From: Bifidobacterium colobi
GTDB taxonomy: Bacteria > Actinomycetota > Actinomycetes > Actinomycetales > Bifidobacteriaceae
NCBI RefSeq assembly: GCF_018555455.1
Contig: NZ_JAFEJU010000003.1
Coordinates: 248,001 to 312,000, forward strand
Reading direction: 5' to 3'
DNA: 64,000 bases
Both the position numbers and the translations under genes were made by a program. Numbering within the stretch: the stretch's first letter is position 1; each line of letters begins with the position of its first letter. Shown here in pieces: positions 1 through 9,296 of this stretch. A model generated the notes under the pieces. That model worked only from the letters and a program-made list of their open reading frames with translations, was not told where the DNA came from and did no database searches.

Positions 1-739
1 GGCCGGCACTGCGCAGGAACTTGCCGGCCTGTTCCGCGGTGTTCCGGTGGTGGTGTCCAGCAAGGCGCGCGGATTGGTGGCGGATGTGCCGGCCAAGCCG
101 ATGATAGTGATTGCTACACCGGGCTTCGAGCCACGCGTGCACCCGGTGGAGGGTTCGCAAGGTGCCGCAGGCCGTGAATACCGTGCTGTGGCGATTTTGG
201 ATGCGTGGACGAGCTTGTACCAGCTCGGCGTGGATGCCCGGTTGGATACGCTGACCGCGTGGATGCGGGCGGTGTCGCTGTGCGCGCCGCGATCGCGCGA
301 AGGTCAGGCGTTGATTCTGGGAGAAACCGATCCTGCGATCGCGCAATCGTTGATGACCTGGGATTCCCGCATTCTTGCCGCCAAGGATATGCAGGAGCGC
401 GTGGAAACCGGCATGCCACCTGCCGTGGCCGCAGCCTGTGTGTGGGGTCGGCGCGATGCGGTGATGACGCTGATGCAACGCGTTGGCGCGCTCGGCGGCG
501 ATTGGGCTGTGTGCGGTGAGCTGCCCGGCATGCTAGGCCCGGTGCCCATCCCCCAACCTGAAACGGTGGATGCCCGCGAACTGGAGGCCACTGCGGATCG
601 TGTGAAAGCCGTGGTACGCGTACCGCAAAGCCAGCGCGCGGAGCTTGCCGAACGGCTGCAACGGGAAACCGCCCGTCATGTTGCGGCGCGCGAACCCGGC
701 GAACTGCGCTTCCGAGTAGACCCCAAGGATCTGATTTAG
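1..739 (+). CDS. priA: Primosomal protein N' (PriA), C-terminal part
   Basis: The reading frame is open from the first bases of the window, so the start lies outside and only about 245 C-terminal residues are seen. The text matches the end of PriA, the protein that reloads the replicative helicase at stalled forks. Visible PriA-like segments are the VVVSSKARG stretch, an ATPGFEPRV segment, the Y(R/Q)AVAILDAW region and a terminal domain rich in Arg/Glu ending VDPKDLI. Actinobacterial PriA proteins often have degenerate helicase motifs, but that part is not in view. The gene precedes a HAD hydrolase gene and fmt, a usual actinobacterial order. Confidence 0.85.
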   Translation, partial: AGTAQELAGLFRGVPVVVSSKARGLVADVPAKPMIVIATPGFEPRVHPVEGSQGAAGREYRAVAILDAWTSLYQLGVDARLDTLTAWMRAVSLCAPRSREGQALILGETDPAIAQSLMTWDSRILAAKDMQERVETGMPPAVAAACVWGRRDAVMTLMQRVGALGGDWAVCGELPGMLGPVPIPQPETVDARELEATADRVKAVVRVPQSQRAELAERLQRETARHVAAREPGELRFRVDPKDLI

Positions 740-817
740 GCAGCGGCGTCAACAGTCGCCAACACATGGAACCATAGGAAGACGAACACATATCCACTAT
801 TACAGAAAGAGGCTGCG

Positions 818-1522
818 ATGAAGGGTTGGCCAGGAGAACCGGATATGGAATACGACGTGCTGGTGGCGGACGGCGAAGCCGCCGCGAACGCCGGCAAGCC
901 GATCACCGATGTGATTTTCGACTTCGGCAATGTGCTCATTTACTGGGATCCGGCAGCCGTGCTCATCCCTCGCTACAGCCAGAAAACCATTGACGAATTC
1001 TTGGATAACGATATTTCCGGTTTCTATGATGTCAACGATCTGATGGACGGCGGCATGAGTACCGACGAGGCCATCGCCGTTATGCGCAAGGACAAAGGCG
1101 ATAAGTGGGCGGATATACTGCAGTATTACATCGATAACTTCCGCGATTCGCTGACCGGTATTGTGCCGGGCGCACGCGTGCTGGTCAACGACTTGAAGGC
1201 TGCCGGCATTGGTGTGTGGGGCCTGAGCAATTGGGAAGCTAGCCTGTTCCATGTGGCCGAGGAACAATGCGATATTCTGCAGCAACTGGACGGCAAGCTG
1301 GTGTCCGGCTTCGTGAAACTGCGCAAGCCGCATAAGGAGATCTATGAGGCTGCGCTGAAGGAATTCGGCATCACGGCGGATGGCGCGGTGTTCATTGACG
1401 ATAAAGCCATGAACATCGTCGGTTCCAATGCCGTGGGCATTCGTGGCGTGCGCTTCCAGGATCCGGTGAAGCTGCGCCAACTGCTCATCGCCAACGGTGT
1501 CAACATTCCAGGCGTTCAATAA
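818..1522 (+). CDS. HAD-family hydrolase
   Basis: This is a 234-residue haloacid dehalogenase superfamily protein. Motif I is VIFDFGNVL near residue 30 (nucleophile Asp and the +2 position, here Gly rather than Asp), motif II is the GLSNW segment near residue 137, and motif IV is FIDDKAMNI near residue 196. The Gly at +2 resembles the dehalogenase or epoxide-hydrolase-N-terminal-like subgroup (YihX-type) more than typical phosphatases. The start has AGAGG five bases upstream. It sits between priA and fmt on the same strand and probably shares their transcript. The substrate cannot be told from sequence. Confidence 0.8.
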   Translation: MKGWPGEPDMEYDVLVADGEAAANAGKPITDVIFDFGNVLIYWDPAAVLIPRYSQKTIDEFLDNDISGFYDVNDLMDGGMSTDEAIAVMRKDKGDKWADILQYYIDNFRDSLTGIVPGARVLVNDLKAAGIGVWGLSNWEASLFHVAEEQCDILQQLDGKLVSGFVKLRKPHKEIYEAALKEFGITADGAVFIDDKAMNIVGSNAVGIRGVRFQDPVKLRQLLIANGVNIPGVQ

Positions 1523-1562
1523 ACACTGCTCAATCACCAACATCCAAGCCATAAGGAGATTC

Positions 1563-2561
1563 ATGCTGAAACTGGTGTTCGCAGGCACCCCTGACGTAGC
1601 CGTGCCTTCACTGAAGGCGTTCGCCGCCGACCCGCGCTTCGACGTGGTGGGCGTCATCACCCGCCCGGATGCGCCAACCGGACGCGGCCGCAAATTGATG
1701 CCCAGCCCGGTTAAGGCGGCGGCAGTGGAACTTGGGCTGCCGGTTATCGACGCCAAGCCACGCTCCCCCGAGTTTCTGGATGCACTCAACGCGCTCGGCG
1801 CGGATATCGCAGCCGTGATCGCCTATGGCAATATTCTGCCGAAGAACGTGCTGGATGCGGTACCGATGGGCTGGTACAACCTGCACTTCTCCAACCTGCC
1901 AAAGTGGCGTGGTGCGGCTCCCGCGCAACGTGCCATCTGGGCAGGAGATGCCACCACCGGCGCTGATGTGTTCAAAGTCGGCGAAGGGCTGGATGACGGC
2001 CCTATCATCGCCTCGATGACAGTGGCGCTCACCGGTCGTGAGACTTCCGGTGAACTGCTTGATCGTCTGGCCGAAGAAGGTGCGCCCATGTATGTGGATG
2101 CACTGGCCGCCGTGGGCGATGGCACGGCCACGTTCACGCCGCAGCCTGCCGAAGGCCTGGAATACGCGCACAAAATCACCGTTGAGGATGCGCGAATCGA
2201 TTGGGCTGATTCAGCCGAGGCGATTGACCGTCAGATTCGCGCCTGCACGCCGCACCCCGGTGCTTGGACCAAGTTGTATGCAGAAGGCCTGCCGGAAGAT
2301 GCAGACGCTGAGTCCGCTGAAGGTTCCACTCGTCCGCTCACCCTGCATGTGCTCGCCGCACAGCCGGCTGATGGCACCCATCCGAACACTCCCACCGACT
2401 TGCAGCCCGGTGAAATCAAGGCTGGAAAGAAGAACGTCTGGGTTGGCACTGGCACCACAGCACTGGAACTCACTCAGGTCAAGGCGCAGGGCAAGAAAGC
2501 CATGCGTGCCGCCGACTGGGCCCGCGGCGCTCGCCTCAGTGATTCCGCCTGCGTGAGGTAG
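1563..2561 (+). CDS. fmt: Methionyl-tRNA formyltransferase
   Basis: The 332-residue protein formylates Met-tRNA(fMet) using 10-formyltetrahydrofolate in translation initiation. It starts [16 protein letters not shown] and carries the formyltransferase core [15 protein letters not shown] at about residues 104-118, where Asn, His and a downstream Asp are the catalytic residues of the family. The C-terminal domain begins near residue 206. I chose the ATG at 1563 because AAGGAGAT lies directly upstream and the protein then starts at the conserved N-terminus. In-frame sequence upstream of it overlaps the HAD gene and is not conserved. The gene ends just before a strong terminator. Confidence 0.95.
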   Translation: MLKLVFAGTPDVAVPSLKAFAADPRFDVVGVITRPDAPTGRGRKLMPSPVKAAAVELGLPVIDAKPRSPEFLDALNALGADIAAVIAYGNILPKNVLDAVPMGWYNLHFSNLPKWRGAAPAQRAIWAGDATTGADVFKVGEGLDDGPIIASMTVALTGRETSGELLDRLAEEGAPMYVDALAAVGDGTATFTPQPAEGLEYAHKITVEDARIDWADSAEAIDRQIRACTPHPGAWTKLYAEGLPEDADAESAEGSTRPLTLHVLAAQPADGTHPNTPTDLQPGEIKAGKKNVWVGTGTTALELTQVKAQGKKAMRAADWARGARLSDSACVR

Positions 2562-2578
2562 CGGCTTCACCATATCGC

Positions 2579-2628
2579 TGTACAGTCAGAGCTGTTATAC
2601 ACTCCCCACCGCTCTGACTGTACATTTT
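2579..2628 (+). terminator. Rho-independent terminator after fmt
   Basis: A perfect 14-bp stem (TGTACAGTCAGAGC at 2579-2592 with its complement at 2611-2624) with an 18-base loop is followed by TTTT. It ends the priA-HAD-fmt transcript. Confidence 0.85.
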
Positions 2629-2705
2629 CCACCAGTTTGATTGCGCATTTCCCACCGTGCACGCCAATGGCTGGAGTGGGGCGACTTGCGCGAACGGTGA
2701 TTATC

Positions 2706-3566
2706 ATGGTGAGCATGACATCAGGTCAGCCCACTGGCGGAACACCATCAACAACGATTCCCCACACCGCATCGCAAGGCACGTATGCGATGCCTGCTGA
2801 CGACCGCTGGCCCATCGTCGCGCAATCGCGTGATTTGCACGGCAACCTCGTCCAAGGCCGCAAAGAAGCAAAGATCTGCCTGGTCATCGGCATAATACTG
2901 GGCGTCATATTCGCCGCAATGGCCGTTATCGCAAACCACACATCCACGCATATACCAACCGTCATTTGCGGCATTATCGGAGCTGCATCTCTCGGAGCTA
3001 TCATCACCGCGTTCGACATCGCATACGACAATCATCGTCGTAAGAAACTGCCGCAAACCCCCTGCTATACCATCTCGGCACGAGATATTCAGGAGGCTTA
3101 CCGAGGTCTTATCCCGATTCAGCGGCTCACTACATCAACACCAATCATCCGGCACGATCCCCTTGCAAGCAACGATCTAGATTACTTCTTCCACTTTGAG
3201 GTTCTGACTAACGACGTGGGACTCCTCTGTTTCATGCCCGACAATCGCCTCCACCGATACACGTTGTATTGGAGCGAACGCCCCTGCACTGACTCCGAGC
3301 TACGCAAGCGTACCTTCGGCCACTATCATCTTGGCCCGTATGGCAAACCGACGCACAGATCATTGCAGTCATCCGTTAGAGCGATGAGAAAACTAGCGGA
3401 GAACAACGGAATCGACCTGAGACTACGCCCATGCACGTTGGAGATTTATGGCACCCGAGCACGACTATTGGCGATTCCGGCCGCGCCTCAGCTCGAAGTC
3501 GGGCAACAAGATCCGAACATCGGCGAACAACTCGATGGTGTCTCAATGCTGACCGATATGTTCTGA
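2706..3566 (+). CDS. Small two-pass membrane protein of unknown function
   Basis: I do not recognise this protein of about 286 residues. The N-terminal 60 residues are polar. Two hydrophobic segments follow (about residues 60-80, ICLVIGIILGVIFAAMAVIA, and 88-108, IPTVICGIIGAASLGAIITAF), then a basic turn (NHRRKK) and a soluble domain of about 170 residues, probably cytoplasmic. The start is uncertain: the frame is open from 2637, but the ATG at 2706 gives a tidier N-terminus; neither has a strong ribosome site. The gene stands alone between two terminators and has more AT-rich codon use than its neighbours. Confidence 0.6.
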   Translation: MVSMTSGQPTGGTPSTTIPHTASQGTYAMPADDRWPIVAQSRDLHGNLVQGRKEAKICLVIGIILGVIFAAMAVIANHTSTHIPTVICGIIGAASLGAIITAFDIAYDNHRRKKLPQTPCYTISARDIQEAYRGLIPIQRLTTSTPIIRHDPLASNDLDYFFHFEVLTNDVGLLCFMPDNRLHRYTLYWSERPCTDSELRKRTFGHYHLGPYGKPTHRSLQSSVRAMRKLAENNGIDLRLRPCTLEIYGTRARLLAIPAAPQLEVGQQDPNIGEQLDGVSMLTDMF

Positions 3567-3643
3567 CCCTATTGCCCCGCCAACGAATCATCACCAACCA
3601 AAGCGCACGTACCTACGCATTGCGCGTAGTCTTCTAAAAAACA

Positions 3644-3677
3644 CAATAGCCTTTCGCGATTTGGCGAAAGGCTATTG
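3644..3677 (-). terminator. Terminator of ilvD
   Basis: A perfect 14-bp stem with a 6-base loop lies downstream of ilvD. Read on the minus strand it is followed by TGTTTTTTAG, a good U-tract, so it ends the ilvD transcript. Confidence 0.8.
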
Positions 3678-3704
3678 CATTGCAGTGTTCCTGTGGAGCT
3701 ACGC

Positions 3705-3746
3705 CTCAGTCACCTATCGGCGACAGCTCCCCTGACAAGGGGAGCC
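3705..3746. repeat. Tandem mini-hairpin element next to ilvD
   Basis: Two small hairpins stand side by side: TCACC/GGCGA (3710-3723, with one G-T pair) and GCTCCCCT/AGGGGAGC (3726-3745). The CTCAGTCAC plus GACAGCTCCCC wording resembles short dispersed elements I recall from gut Gram-positive genomes. Only one full copy is present here, although shortened GGCTCCCC hairpins recur at 28945 and 37717. Confidence 0.45.
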
Positions 3747-3774
3747 AAGGCAGGCAGCCCCAGCAGAGCCGCTA

Positions 3775-5652
3775 TCAGGCGAGGCCGGAAAGCTTGTTGA
3801 TCAAGTCGGGATCTCGCGTAGCACCCTTGTCGGCGGAGCGGGCGAAGGCGGCGTAGGCCTTCAGGGCCTGGGAGACCTTGCGGTCGCGGTGGGCCACGTA
3901 GCCGTCTCCGGCTTCGAGTTCAGCGCGACGCTCGGCCAGCTGCTCATCGGTCAGCTCCACGTTCACCGAACGGTTCTCAATATCGATGTTGATGATGTCG
4001 CCGTTCTTGATCAGTGCGATCGGACCCTTGTTGGCAGCCTCAGGAGCGATGTGGCCGATGGCCAGACCGGAGGAACCACCGGAGTAACGGCCATCGGTGA
4101 GCATAGCCACCTGCTTGCCGATGCCCTTGCCCTTGACGAAGGAGGTCGGGTACAGCATTTCCTGCATACCCGGGCCGCCCTTCGGGCCTTCGTAGCGAAT
4201 CACCAGAGCCATGCCGGGCTTCAGAGTGTCGTCCAGAATCACCTTGATGGCTTCCTCCTGGGATTCAACCACCAGAGCCGGGCCACGGAACTTCCAGATC
4301 TCCTGCGGCACGCCTGCGGTCTTCACCACGCAGCCGTCGGGAGCCAGGTTGCCGCGCAGCACGGCGAGGCCGCCTTCGTGGATCTCCGGGTGGTTGATGT
4401 CGTGGATGGCACCGTTCTCACGGTCGGTGTCGAGCGTGTCGAACAGGGTGGTGTGCGTCCACGGATCCGGGGAGATGATGTGGCCAGGAGCAGCCTTGTA
4501 CATCTGCTTGGCTTCCTCGGTGCAGGTGGGGCGCATGATGTCCCAATCGTTGAGCTTGTCCTCAAGGGTCGGGTAGTCGATGGAGTGCACGTTGCGGTGC
4601 AGCTTGCCGGCACGGTCGAGCTCGCCCAGAATGCCGGTGATGCCGCCGGCGCGGTGCACGTCGGAAATCTCCCACTTGCCGGACGGCGAAGCCTTGCAGA
4701 TGCAGGGCACGGTGTGGGAGATGCGCTCGATGTCATCCAGCGTGAAGTCCACGTCCGCAGACTGGGCCATGGCCAGAATGTGCAGCACGGTGTTGGTGGA
4801 GCCGCCCATGGCCACATCCATGGTCATGGCGTTCTCGAAGGCTTCCTTGGTAGCGATGGAGCGCGGCAGCACGGAATCGTCGGAATCGCGGTAGTACTGG
4901 TTGGCAATCTTCACCACCTGCTCGGCGGCACGCTTGAACAGGTCCTTACGGTAGGAGTGGGAGGCCAGGATCGTACCGTTGCCCGGCAGAGCCAGGCCGA
5001 TGGCCTCGGTCAGGCAGTTCATCGAGTTGGCGGTGAACATACCGGCGCAGGAACCACAGGTCGGGCAGACGGTCTTCTCGTAGTTGAGCAGATCCTCTTC
5101 GGAGACGTTGTCGTCTGCGGAGGCGTACATCACGGAGATCAGATCAGTGTTCTTCTTGACGGTGCCATCAGCCAGCACGGTGGTGCCGGCTTCCATCGGG
5201 CCGCCGGAAACGAAGACGGTCGGAATGTTGAGGCGCAGTGCGGCCATCAGCATGCCCGGGACCACCTTGTCGCAGTTCGGGATGCAGATCAATGCGTCGG
5301 CGCAGTGAGCGTTGCACTGGTATTCAACGGTGTCGGCGATGATATCGCGGGAAGGAAGGGAGTACAGCATACCGGTGTGGCCCATGGCGATGCCGTCGTC
5401 CACGGCCATCGTATTGAACTCGCGGGGAATGCCGCCAGCTTCCTTGATGGCTTCGGAGACGAGACGGCCCACCTTGTTGAGGTGCACGTGGCCAGGCAGG
5501 AACTCATCGAAGGAGTTTGCGATGGCGATGATGGGCTTCTTGCCCATATCGTCGCCGCTGACGCCAGCGGCACGGTACAGGGCGCGCGCACCTGCGAAGA
5601 CGCGGCCGGACATGAGTTTTGCAGATCGCATTTCAGTCATGACTCCATTCAA
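3775..5652 (-). CDS. ilvD: Dihydroxy-acid dehydratase
   Basis: This is a 625-residue IlvD/Edd-family dehydratase, close to the usual 610-620 residues. It converts 2,3-dihydroxy-isovalerate and 2,3-dihydroxy-3-methylvalerate to 2-keto acids in valine and isoleucine synthesis. Cluster-binding cysteine motifs are visible in [12 protein letters not shown] (about residue 122) and [16 protein letters not shown] (about residue 196). The C-terminal [20 protein letters not shown] block is the family signature. The start at 5652 has AAGGG five bases upstream; an internal ATG four codons later is an alternative. The gene is monocistronic with its own terminator. Confidence 0.95.
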   Translation of the reverse strand: MNGVMTEMRSAKLMSGRVFAGARALYRAAGVSGDDMGKKPIIAIANSFDEFLPGHVHLNKVGRLVSEAIKEAGGIPREFNTMAVDDGIAMGHTGMLYSLPSRDIIADTVEYQCNAHCADALICIPNCDKVVPGMLMAALRLNIPTVFVSGGPMEAGTTVLADGTVKKNTDLISVMYASADDNVSEEDLLNYEKTVCPTCGSCAGMFTANSMNCLTEAIGLALPGNGTILASHSYRKDLFKRAAEQVVKIANQYYRDSDDSVLPRSIATKEAFENAMTMDVAMGGSTNTVLHILAMAQSADVDFTLDDIERISHTVPCICKASPSGKWEISDVHRAGGITGILGELDRAGKLHRNVHSIDYPTLEDKLNDWDIMRPTCTEEAKQMYKAAPGHIISPDPWTHTTLFDTLDTDRENGAIHDINHPEIHEGGLAVLRGNLAPDGCVVKTAGVPQEIWKFRGPALVVESQEEAIKVILDDTLKPGMALVIRYEGPKGGPGMQEMLYPTSFVKGKGIGKQVAMLTDGRYSGGSSGLAIGHIAPEAANKGPIALIKNGDIINIDIENRSVNVELTDEQLAERRAELEAGDGYVAHRDRKVSQALKAYAAFARSADKGATRDPDLINKLSGLA

Positions 5653-5903
5653 GCCCTTGCACGGGACACGGTTCTTGTCAAGAGTCGAATAATGGAATTT
5701 TCGAAAATGTAACCTTTTTCACACCCTGCCACGGCACTTCTTGCCATGCAAACTGGTATGCGGGATGTTCCACCGACCAAGTCAGCGAACGATCACTGCA
5801 CCGAGTACAGCAGCGATGCCCTGCCAATTGCCGCGAAGTCCCGCCGCAAGGCTACACTTGCTTCGGTTGAGATAGATTTTCCAACGTTTGGAGACACATA
5901 CTT
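5653..5903. promoter_or_regulatory. ilvD-rpoZ divergent intergenic region with ATTTTCGAAAAT palindrome
   Basis: No gene is visible in these 251 bases. A perfect 12-bp palindrome, ATTTTCGAAAAT, lies at 5697-5708, about 45 bases upstream of the ilvD start, where a repressor site would be expected. I found no second copy in the window. The rpoZ side holds its ribosome site (TTGGAG). Confidence 0.4.
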
Positions 5904-6218
5904 ATGGCAGAAGATACCGAGGTCCAGGGTAACGAGGCGTTCGGCACTGACCCGCACCCCACCGGTCTTGCAAATCCGCCGATTGACGACCTGATGAAGC
6001 ACGCCGACTCCAAGTACGCGCTGGCCATTTTCGCCGCCAAGCGCGCGCGTCAGATCAACTCCTACTTCACCCAGCTCAACGAAGGCCTGCTGCAGAACGT
6101 GGGTCCGCTGGTGGAATACCAGAACAATGAGAAGCCGCTGTCCATCGCTTTCCGTGAGATCGACGAAGGCCTGCTTGAGGAGACCTTGGGCGAGGACGAC
6201 GTCAACGAAGGTAACTGA
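5904..6218 (+). CDS. rpoZ: DNA-directed RNA polymerase subunit omega
   Basis: This 104-residue protein matches RNA polymerase omega, which helps assemble beta-prime into the core enzyme. The conserved core is [31 protein letters not shown] at about residues 25-55, corresponding to the classic D-L-L-x-K-x-x-S-x-F/Y[13 protein letters not shown] motif. The C-terminus is strongly acidic. The gene lies upstream of metK, a common actinobacterial neighbour. The first 20 residues are poorly conserved, as is usual. Confidence 0.92.
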   Translation: MAEDTEVQGNEAFGTDPHPTGLANPPIDDLMKHADSKYALAIFAAKRARQINSYFTQLNEGLLQNVGPLVEYQNNEKPLSIAFREIDEGLLEETLGEDDVNEGN

Positions 6219-6517
6219 CGGACCGCTGCTTCCCGCTCCCGATGTGGCCATCGATGGCACTACCATTGCCGGTTCTCATGCCGCTGCAAACGCTGTAAGC
6301 TAAGTCACTCGCAGTTTTTCTACTGATTCGCTTGCTTTACCTTCATCGATAGGCTATAAATCGAACAAGAGCAAACATGCACAGGGCTCGCGCCACCGCG
6401 CTGGTTGGCACGAGCCCTTTTGTTATGTCTGCCCTGCTGTATCAACAATTGAAGAACCGTATCATTGTGCCTCGCCTGTTTGCGCGGGGCGATAAGTCCT
6501 GAACAGAAAGGGATGAT
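6219..6517. other. rpoZ-metK intergenic region
   Basis: The region contains a terminator (6384-6421) and the metK leader. A 30-codon open stretch from 6211 to 6303 has no start codon of its own and is not called as a gene. The metK ribosome site is AAAGGGATGAT. Confidence 0.5.
6384..6421 (+). terminator. Terminator after rpoZ
   Basis: The stem GGGCTCGCGCCA (6384-6395) pairs with TGGCACGAGCCC (6406-6417) with a single mismatch and is followed by TTTTGTTAT. It separates rpoZ from metK. Confidence 0.75.
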
Positions 6518-7738
6518 ATGACTGAAGAGAAGCGGCTTATTTCCGCGGAATCCGTGACCGAAGGCCACCCCGATAAGGTTTGCGATCAAATCTCCGACGC
6601 CATTTTGGATGACCTGCTTGCCCAAGACCCCACGAGCCATGTGGCCGTGGAGACCTCCGCCGCCACCGGCGTATTCCTGGTGTTCGGCGAAGTCACTTCC
6701 GAAGGCTACTGCGATGTGCAGTCCAAGGTCCGCGAAACGTTACGCAACATTGGCTACACCTCCTCCGAAGTCGGCCTTGACGCCGATTCCTGCGGCGTGA
6801 TCGTGGCCATCACCGGCCAAAGCGCCGAAATCAACCAGGGTGTTTCCCGCCTCACCGCAGCCCAAGAGACTGCCGCCAGCCGCGAAGAGCGTTATGAAGC
6901 GCAGGGCGCTGGCGATCAGGGCGTGATGTTCGGCTACGCCACCGATGAGACCCCGGTTCTGATGCCTCTGCCGATTTATTTGGCCCATCGTCTGGCCTTC
7001 CGCCTGACCGAAGTACGCAAGTCCGGCGAAGTGCCGCATCTGCGCCCGGATGGCAAGACCCAGGTCACCGTTGAATATGACGACAACGACAAGCCGGTTC
7101 GTCTGGATACCGTGCTGATCTCCACCCAGCATGACCCCGAAGCCACCCACGAATGGCTTGAGGCTCAGCTGAAGGAACATGTGATCGATCCGGTATTGAA
7201 GGAAGTCCTCGGCGACAAGGTGCCGTATGAAGGCTACCGTCAGCTGGTCAACCCCACTGGTTCCTTTATTCTTGGCGGTCCGGCGGCTGATGCCGGTCTG
7301 ACCGGCCGCAAGATCATCGTGGACACCTATGGCGGTGCCGCTCACCATGGCGGTGGCGCATTCTCCGGCAAGGATCCCTCCAAGGTGGATCGCTCCGCCG
7401 CCTACGCCACCCGTTGGGTTGCGAAGAACATCGTGGCCGCTGGCCTGGCGCATAAGGCCGAGGTGCAGGTGGCCTACGCGATTGGCGTGGCCGATCCGGT
7501 GTCCATCAACGTGGAGACCTTCGGCACCGAGCAGGGTGTGACCCGCGGTCAGATTGCAGCCGCCGTGCGCAAGGTGTTCGACCTGCGTCCGGCCGCCATC
7601 ATCGATGAGCTTGATCTGAAGCGTCCGATCTACCTGAAGACCGCCGCCTACGGCCACTTCGGCCGCACCGATGTCGAGTTCCCATGGGAGCAGACCAATA
7701 AGGTCGAAGAGCTTAAGGCTGCCATCGCCGAAGCTTAA
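6518..7738 (+). CDS. metK: S-adenosylmethionine synthetase
   Basis: The 406-residue enzyme makes S-adenosylmethionine from methionine and ATP. Signatures are the N-terminal [33 protein letters not shown] at about residue 130, and the glycine-rich P-loop-like [19 protein letters not shown] at about residue 279. Asp, Lys and His residues of the active site lie inside these blocks. Length matches the family. The gene is preceded by AAAGGGATGAT and has its own terminator, so it is probably monocistronic. Confidence 0.96.
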   Translation: MTEEKRLISAESVTEGHPDKVCDQISDAILDDLLAQDPTSHVAVETSAATGVFLVFGEVTSEGYCDVQSKVRETLRNIGYTSSEVGLDADSCGVIVAITGQSAEINQGVSRLTAAQETAASREERYEAQGAGDQGVMFGYATDETPVLMPLPIYLAHRLAFRLTEVRKSGEVPHLRPDGKTQVTVEYDDNDKPVRLDTVLISTQHDPEATHEWLEAQLKEHVIDPVLKEVLGDKVPYEGYRQLVNPTGSFILGGPAADAGLTGRKIIVDTYGGAAHHGGGAFSGKDPSKVDRSAAYATRWVAKNIVAAGLAHKAEVQVAYAIGVADPVSINVETFGTEQGVTRGQIAAAVRKVFDLRPAAIIDELDLKRPIYLKTAAYGHFGRTDVEFPWEQTNKVEELKAAIAEA

Positions 7739-7804
7739 GCTCCCCTAATCCATCGGATTCTCGCAAGTCAGTACAGCTGACAATAAAGCTGACAAGCGAG
7801 TCAG

Positions 7805-7849
7805 TAACAATAATGGCTTCCTCGCGAACAGAGGAAGCCATTATTGTTA
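7805..7849. terminator. Bidirectional terminator between metK and guaD
   Basis: A perfect 19-bp stem (7805-7823 with 7831-7849) and a 7-base loop lie between two converging genes. The last three bases of the stem are the guaD stop codon. It is AT-rich at its base, giving U-runs in both directions. Confidence 0.85.
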
Positions 7850-9214
7850 TTTACGGACGACTTCGCGCCCCTGCACCCAAACAGTGCGAATATTCTCAGG
7901 CACTGCAAGGTTCACAATCTTTTGGAAGATGTCCGAAGCGGGCTCATTGCTCTCGAAGATGGGCAGGCGGGCACTGGCGAATTTGGTATCCACCACTTGG
8001 GCATCCCACGCGTAGCCGGCTTCCAATCGGCCGATCGGCAGCCCCAGCGATTCGCCGCCGCCGGCCGTGGCCAGATAGAACGCATTGTTCAATGTCAGGG
8101 CGCTACCGGCCACGCCCCTCTCCCCTGCAGCAAGGTCACGGTTCACGCCGGTTTCCAGCATGCGCGAGGAGGTCACGGCCTGGCGAATCGCACCATACAG
8201 GTCCGGGTTGTAGCCGCCGGAGATATCACTGCCCAGCGCCACATGCATGCCGGCGGCCAAGTATCGGCGGATTGGTGCCACAGCACCGGCGAAGAACGCG
8301 TTCGACAACGGGCAATGCACGGCAATCGCACCGGTTTCCACGAACACGCGCATATCCTCCTCGTTGGGATACACGCTGTGCGCCAGAATGCTGCGACGAG
8401 TGAACAATCCGAATTCGCGCAGCATATGCGTGTCGCTCTTACCGTATCGCTCATATGCGTAGCCATGCTCCCAGTCGCTTTCGCTGCAGTGGGTTTGGAT
8501 GTAGGCATAGGACTGGTATCGTTCAGCCAGTTCGCCGAGTCCGCGCAACGCCTCATCGGTGCAACTTGGGATGAAGCGCGGGGTGATCACCGGGTAGACG
8601 CCTTGCACACTGTGCTCGTTCAGTTCGGCGACTTCGTTGATGAATCGTTCGGTTTCCTCAATGGCGGCTTCGGCGGAAGGGTCGCGATAGTAATCCGGAT
8701 TAGCTTCAGCATCATCCATAACCACTTTGCCTACCAATGCACGCTGCCCCAAGCGTTCGGCTTCCTGAGCCAGTACCAGGGAACCTTTGCGGTCGACTGT
8801 GGCGTAATAGGCTGCGGTAGTGGTGCCGGTGGCAAGCATACGGTTCACCAAATCCTCATACACCACATGCGCGTATGATTCATCAGCGAACTTGGATTCA
8901 GTGGGGAACGTGTATTTGCCGAGCCAGACTTCCAGTGGCTCATCCAATCCGGTACCATCCTGCGCCCATTGCGGGGCGTGCACATGCAGATCGATGAATC
9001 CCGGCAGCAGATAGGAGCCTTCGGCAAGAGCCTGATAGATGCCGCGCTCCTGCGCCTGCGATTTTTCGCTCGCATAGCGTTCGTCGCCGGGCTCAAGCAC
9101 GGACTGGATGATGCCCTGCTCATCAATCAGGAACAGCGAGTGATCAAAATACTGTACTTCGTCGCGCGTGCGCGAAGTGAAACCGGATCCTTCAATGGCC
9201 AAGGTAATCGTCAT
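7847..9214 (-). CDS. guaD: Guanine deaminase
   Basis: The 455-residue amidohydrolase is most like guanine deaminase, which turns guanine into xanthine and ammonia. The metal site PGFIDLHVHAPQW (His77, His79) is followed by the family's ATGTTTAAYYATV. Further ligands lie in THCSESDWE (about residue 242), SILAHSVYPNE (about 277) and the catalytic LGSDISGG (about 333). HCPLSNAFF near 303 is also typical. It has a good ribosome site (AAAGGAG). It follows an MFS gene and a nucleoside hydrolase gene on the same strand, which fits purine salvage, although a terminator-like hairpin separates it from the MFS gene. Confidence 0.88.
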   Translation of the reverse strand: MTITLAIEGSGFTSRTRDEVQYFDHSLFLIDEQGIIQSVLEPGDERYASEKSQAQERGIYQALAEGSYLLPGFIDLHVHAPQWAQDGTGLDEPLEVWLGKYTFPTESKFADESYAHVVYEDLVNRMLATGTTTAAYYATVDRKGSLVLAQEAERLGQRALVGKVVMDDAEANPDYYRDPSAEAAIEETERFINEVAELNEHSVQGVYPVITPRFIPSCTDEALRGLGELAERYQSYAYIQTHCSESDWEHGYAYERYGKSDTHMLREFGLFTRRSILAHSVYPNEEDMRVFVETGAIAVHCPLSNAFFAGAVAPIRRYLAAGMHVALGSDISGGYNPDLYGAIRQAVTSSRMLETGVNRDLAAGERGVAGSALTLNNAFYLATAGGGESLGLPIGRLEAGYAWDAQVVDTKFASARLPIFESNEPASDIFQKIVNLAVPENIRTVWVQGREVVRK

Positions 9215-9249
9215 TGACTATCTCCTTTATCTCAATGTCATAGTGAGAA

Positions 9250-9281
9250 AAGGCTCGCACACCATGCGGCATGCGAGCCTT
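9250..9281 (-). terminator. Terminator between MFS gene and guaD
   Basis: AAGGCTCGCA (9250-9259) pairs with TGCGAGCCTT (9272-9281). On the minus strand it is followed by TTCTCAC, a modest U-tract, so guaD may be expressed by read-through or from its own promoter. Confidence 0.65.
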
Positions 9282-9296
9282 GCAGCAGTTGACCTA

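Noticed and set aside
3889-5712. 607-codon open frame on the plus strand opposite ilvD
   Set aside because: It is the antisense shadow of ilvD, rich in His, Val and Gly as expected from GC-rich complement, with no recognisable motif.
6211-6303. Short open stretch after rpoZ reading [16 protein letters not shown]
   Set aside because: It has no start codon and no ribosome site; it may be a remnant but cannot be supported as a gene.
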